DNA from: Pseudochrobactrum sp. sp1633
GTDB lineage: Bacteria; Pseudomonadota; Alphaproteobacteria; Rhizobiales; Rhizobiaceae
Assembly (NCBI RefSeq): GCF_030376605.1
Contig: NZ_JARRAE010000010.1
Span: 1-64,000, forward strand
Length of the DNA: 64,000 bases
Reading direction: 5' to 3'
Each line of letters begins with the position of its first letter. Within the stretch, counting starts at the first letter, position 1. Shown here in pieces: positions 62,254 through 64,000 of this stretch. The translations under genes were made by a program, and so were the position numbers. The notes beneath the pieces are model-generated. The model was not told the DNA's origin and ran no database searches. It saw nothing but the letters and a program-made list of their open reading frames with translations.

Positions 62254-62297
62254 CTAGAGCAAGCGCTATGATGCAATCCGGACGTACACTGCTCTAG
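62254..62297. repeat. CTAGAGCA...TGCTCTAG palindrome
   Basis: Perfect 8-bp inverted repeats 28 bp apart, flanked by sequence like the AGAGC/GCTCT intergenic palindromes of Brucella and Rhizobium relatives. Confidence 0.5.
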
Positions 62298-62464
62298 CGA
62301 AACCAGTGGAAAAGCGGATGAAGCGGCAAAATCTTCGTGCCTGTATCCGCTTAAATCACGGTACGACAGCATAAGAATAGCGTGTTTTCTGTTTCTGGAA
62401 AGGCTGAGAAGGAAAATTAGCGCTTCAGCGCAATCATTTTCTTGTGATGGGCGAAAGGTTTTAA

Positions 62465-62500
62465 TGAAAAAAGCCGCACCGGAATTCCGGTGCGGCTCAT
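62465..62500 (-). terminator. Rho-independent terminator after rplI
   Basis: On the minus strand GAGCCGCACCGG-AATT-CCGGTGCGGCT is followed by TTTTTT; the stem is perfect. Confidence 0.93.
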
Positions 62501-62528
62501 CAGACAATAAGTCCGAAGTAAACGCTGA

Positions 62529-63098
62529 TTATGCGTTTTCTTCTTCGTCAAAATCTTCGTCTTCTGGTTCGTCAGCCAGAGGCTGTTCTTCAATGCCGTA
62601 GATCGCAGCAGCGGTCGACAGATCTTCACCTTTTTCCTGACGAAGAGCTTCTTCAGCAGTACGAGCGATGTTGATTGTGATTGTAACCGATACTTCCGGA
62701 TGCAGAACGATCGAGATTGTGTGGATGCCGATTGCCTTGATGGCGTGGTTCAGGTCAACCTGGTTACGGTTTACCGAGAAGCCTTCTGCAGTCACAACAT
62801 CAGCGATATCGCGTGTGGAAACTGAACCGTACAGCTGACCGGTTTCACCAGCCGAGCGAACAACGATGAAGCTTTTGCCGTCCAGCTTGTCAGCAATGGA
62901 CTGTGCTTCAGTTTTGCGTTCCAGATCGCGTGCTTCGTACTGAGCGCGCTTGGCTTCAAAACGAGCCATGTTGGCTTCGTTGGCGCGCAGTGCTTTGCCC
63001 TGCGGAAGCAGGAAGTTGCGGCCGAAGCCGTCTTTAACAGTAACAGTTTCACCCATCTGGCCGAGGCGGGCGATGCGTTCAAGCAGGATAACTTTCAT
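62529..63098 (-). CDS. rplI: 50S ribosomal protein L9
   Basis: Large-subunit protein that binds 23S rRNA near the L1 stalk. The 189-aa product begins [36 protein letters not shown], the L9 signature, then a long connecting helix (about 45-80, [21 protein letters not shown]) and the C-terminal rRNA-binding domain (about 80-150). A strongly acidic tail ([11 protein letters not shown], about 175-189) is usual for this group. It follows the DUF2232 gene 41 bp upstream, matching the rpsF-rpsR-DUF2232-rplI order of relatives. Confidence 0.97.
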   Translation of the reverse strand: MKVILLERIARLGQMGETVTVKDGFGRNFLLPQGKALRANEANMARFEAKRAQYEARDLERKTEAQSIADKLDGKSFIVVRSAGETGQLYGSVSTRDIADVVTAEGFSVNRNQVDLNHAIKAIGIHTISIVLHPEVSVTITINIARTAEEALRQEKGEDLSTAAAIYGIEEQPLADEPEDEDFDEEENA

Positions 63099-63139
63099 TG
63101 GACTATTCCTTTAGTTTTAGTTCTGAATGTTTGGTTATG

Positions 63140-64000
63140 TTATGAATTCTGAGTTGGATCTTTGGAAAGCGGAGCGCCGCGCGATGTATCGAGCAGACCG
63201 AATACCAGAAAGATCACCGCAGAAAATGCGAAGATGATGAGCAGAAAATAGGCGAGCCACAGTGCAAACGGGCGCCATGTGGCTCCGCGTGTGCGCCAGT
63301 GGATGATGGCAAGACCAGCCATGATGAAACCTGCGGCCATTGCACCGGCAAAAGTGGTGGCAATCATGCTGGCAGGGCCGGACAGGAACATAGAGCCGGC
63401 AAAAGCCAGAGCGAACACCGGCAGTGCAGGGCGCGGCATACGCAGAGTTGCAGGCCAGTTGTCGCGCGGACGGCGCAGTACGCCGGAGCGTTCTGTGATG
63501 CGCAGTGCGAGATAGAAATTAGCAGTCAGGAACATCAGGCTGGTTGCAGCCTGAATGGCAGGCAGACCAAACAGCAGAAACTGTTGCAGCATTGCACGGA
63601 AATCATCGCTGGCGCTGAATTCCGGATCAGATGCCTGAAGGCTCGCGATCATTGCACCGGTGATTTCGCGAATCATATCTTCGCCATAGCCGATAATCGA
63701 TCCGACAATGACAAAGCTGACGGCAATCAGAAGGGCAAGGCGGAACATAATATCCGGCAGCGGATACCAGACCAGTGCATCTTTTGGCCCGCCCAGTTCC
63801 TGAGCAGGACGCGCAAGACCGGCAAGATAAGCGCCGGTTGCAGCAGGGATGAGGCTGGTGAGGGCGATGAGTACAGCAACCATCGGGGCTGCGAAGAATG
63901 CTACAATAAAAGTGGCAATTCCGGCAGCGATAAGACCGGCGGCAGTGCCCCAGCCAAGAGCGGCAATGAAAATAGGAAGAGGGGTGAGGACATAGAGAAG
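63140..64000 (-). CDS. DUF2232 domain membrane protein, 5' end cut by the window edge
   Basis: A polytopic membrane protein of the DUF2232 family. The frame is open without a stop to the right edge (at least 286 codons), where LPIFIAALGWGTAAGLIAAG is visible, so the true start lies outside the window and the ATG at 63883 is internal. Five to six further hydrophobic segments follow, with the conserved amphipathic region SDDFRAMLQQFLLFGLPAIQAATSLMF. In related genomes it lies between rpsR and rplI; its function is unknown. Confidence 0.88.
   Translation of the reverse strand, partial: LLYVLTPLPIFIAALGWGTAAGLIAAGIATFIVAFFAAPMVAVLIALTSLIPAATGAYLAGLARPAQELGGPKDALVWYPLPDIMFRLALLIAVSFVIVGSIIGYGEDMIREITGAMIASLQASDPEFSASDDFRAMLQQFLLFGLPAIQAATSLMFLTANFYLALRITERSGVLRRPRDNWPATLRMPRPALPVFALAFAGSMFLSGPASMIATTFAGAMAAGFIMAGLAIIHWRTRGATWRPFALWLAYFLLIIFAFSAVIFLVFGLLDTSRGAPLSKDPTQNS

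Larger units (their letters stand above)
62174..62528. other. Intergenic region between rplI and cfa
   Basis: About 350 bp. It holds the rplI terminator (62465-62500) and an inverted repeat CTAGAGCA (62254) / TGCTCTAG (62290) that resembles the AGAGC-type palindromes seen elsewhere in the window. No gene. Confidence 0.5.

Overview
The window is about 64 kb of chromosome from an alphaproteobacterium of the order Hyphomicrobiales, most likely a member of the Brucellaceae. The evidence is a Brucella Omp2-type porin at the left edge, the gene runs rpoZ-rsh-pyrE, acpS-lepB-rnc-era-recO and rplI-dnaB-radA-cvpA-purF, an alphaproteobacterial NadQ-type NAD regulator and an FnrN-type oxygen regulator. 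Base composition looks lower in GC than I expect for Brucella itself, so a relative such as Pseudochrobactrum or Falsochrobactrum is a guess rather than a call. Almost all of the window is core housekeeping. The only mobile-element gene is a lone tyrosine recombinase near the left end. I found no tRNA, rRNA, CRISPR array or insertion sequence.

Layout. 1-3100: the 3' end of a porin, an orphan integrase followed by a strong hairpin, and a DUF423 membrane protein. 3.1-9 kb: soluble lytic transglycosylase, dapA, smpB, then an Fe-S uracil-DNA glycosylase paired with a NYN-domain protein on the minus strand. 9.5-19 kb: rpoZ, the bifunctional (p)ppGpp synthetase/hydrolase, pyrE, the oxygen sensor fnrN, an orphan oligopeptide-binding protein, and hemN behind a perfect FNR box and a small Met-rich ORF; then a DUF2062 protein and acpS. 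19-24.6 kb: GNAT, lepB-rnc-era-recO, and an MFS transporter meeting recO tail to tail.

24.6-34.2 kb is the metabolic and regulatory centre of interest. nadA-nadB-nadC-panC-panB run as one unit whose promoter region carries two near-identical 23-bp inverted repeats. The probable repressor, nadQ, lies convergently just past panB in an overlapping ygfZ-HD hydrolase-nadQ operon. A dihydroorotase follows, with a Gln in place of the first metal-binding His and a short tandem duplication of its own 3' end just downstream. 34.3-39.3 kb: an AT-rich PAP2-like membrane protein, several conserved small or periplasmic proteins, a NUDIX hydrolase, a YedK/HMCES-type protein, a LysE-type exporter and a 60-aa conserved small protein. 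39.6-50.5 kb: cysS, a GFA protein, citramalate synthase, rarD, a LOG protein, a LysM protein, an Atm1-type ABC exporter, and psd-pssA.

50.5-64 kb runs mostly on the minus strand: a P-loop ATPase, an SDR, purF, then (plus strand) a TetR-DUF418 pair, then cvpA, radA, dnaB, an unrecognised membrane protein, cyclopropane-fatty-acid synthase, rplI and a truncated DUF2232 protein at the right edge.

I did not find a clearly new defence or mobile system. The best leads are regulatory: the paired NAD operators bracketing a promoter and coupling NAD to pantothenate synthesis, and the FNR-box/Met-rich ORF/hemN arrangement. Start codons were chosen from Shine-Dalgarno spacing and family alignment from memory. 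No searches were run.
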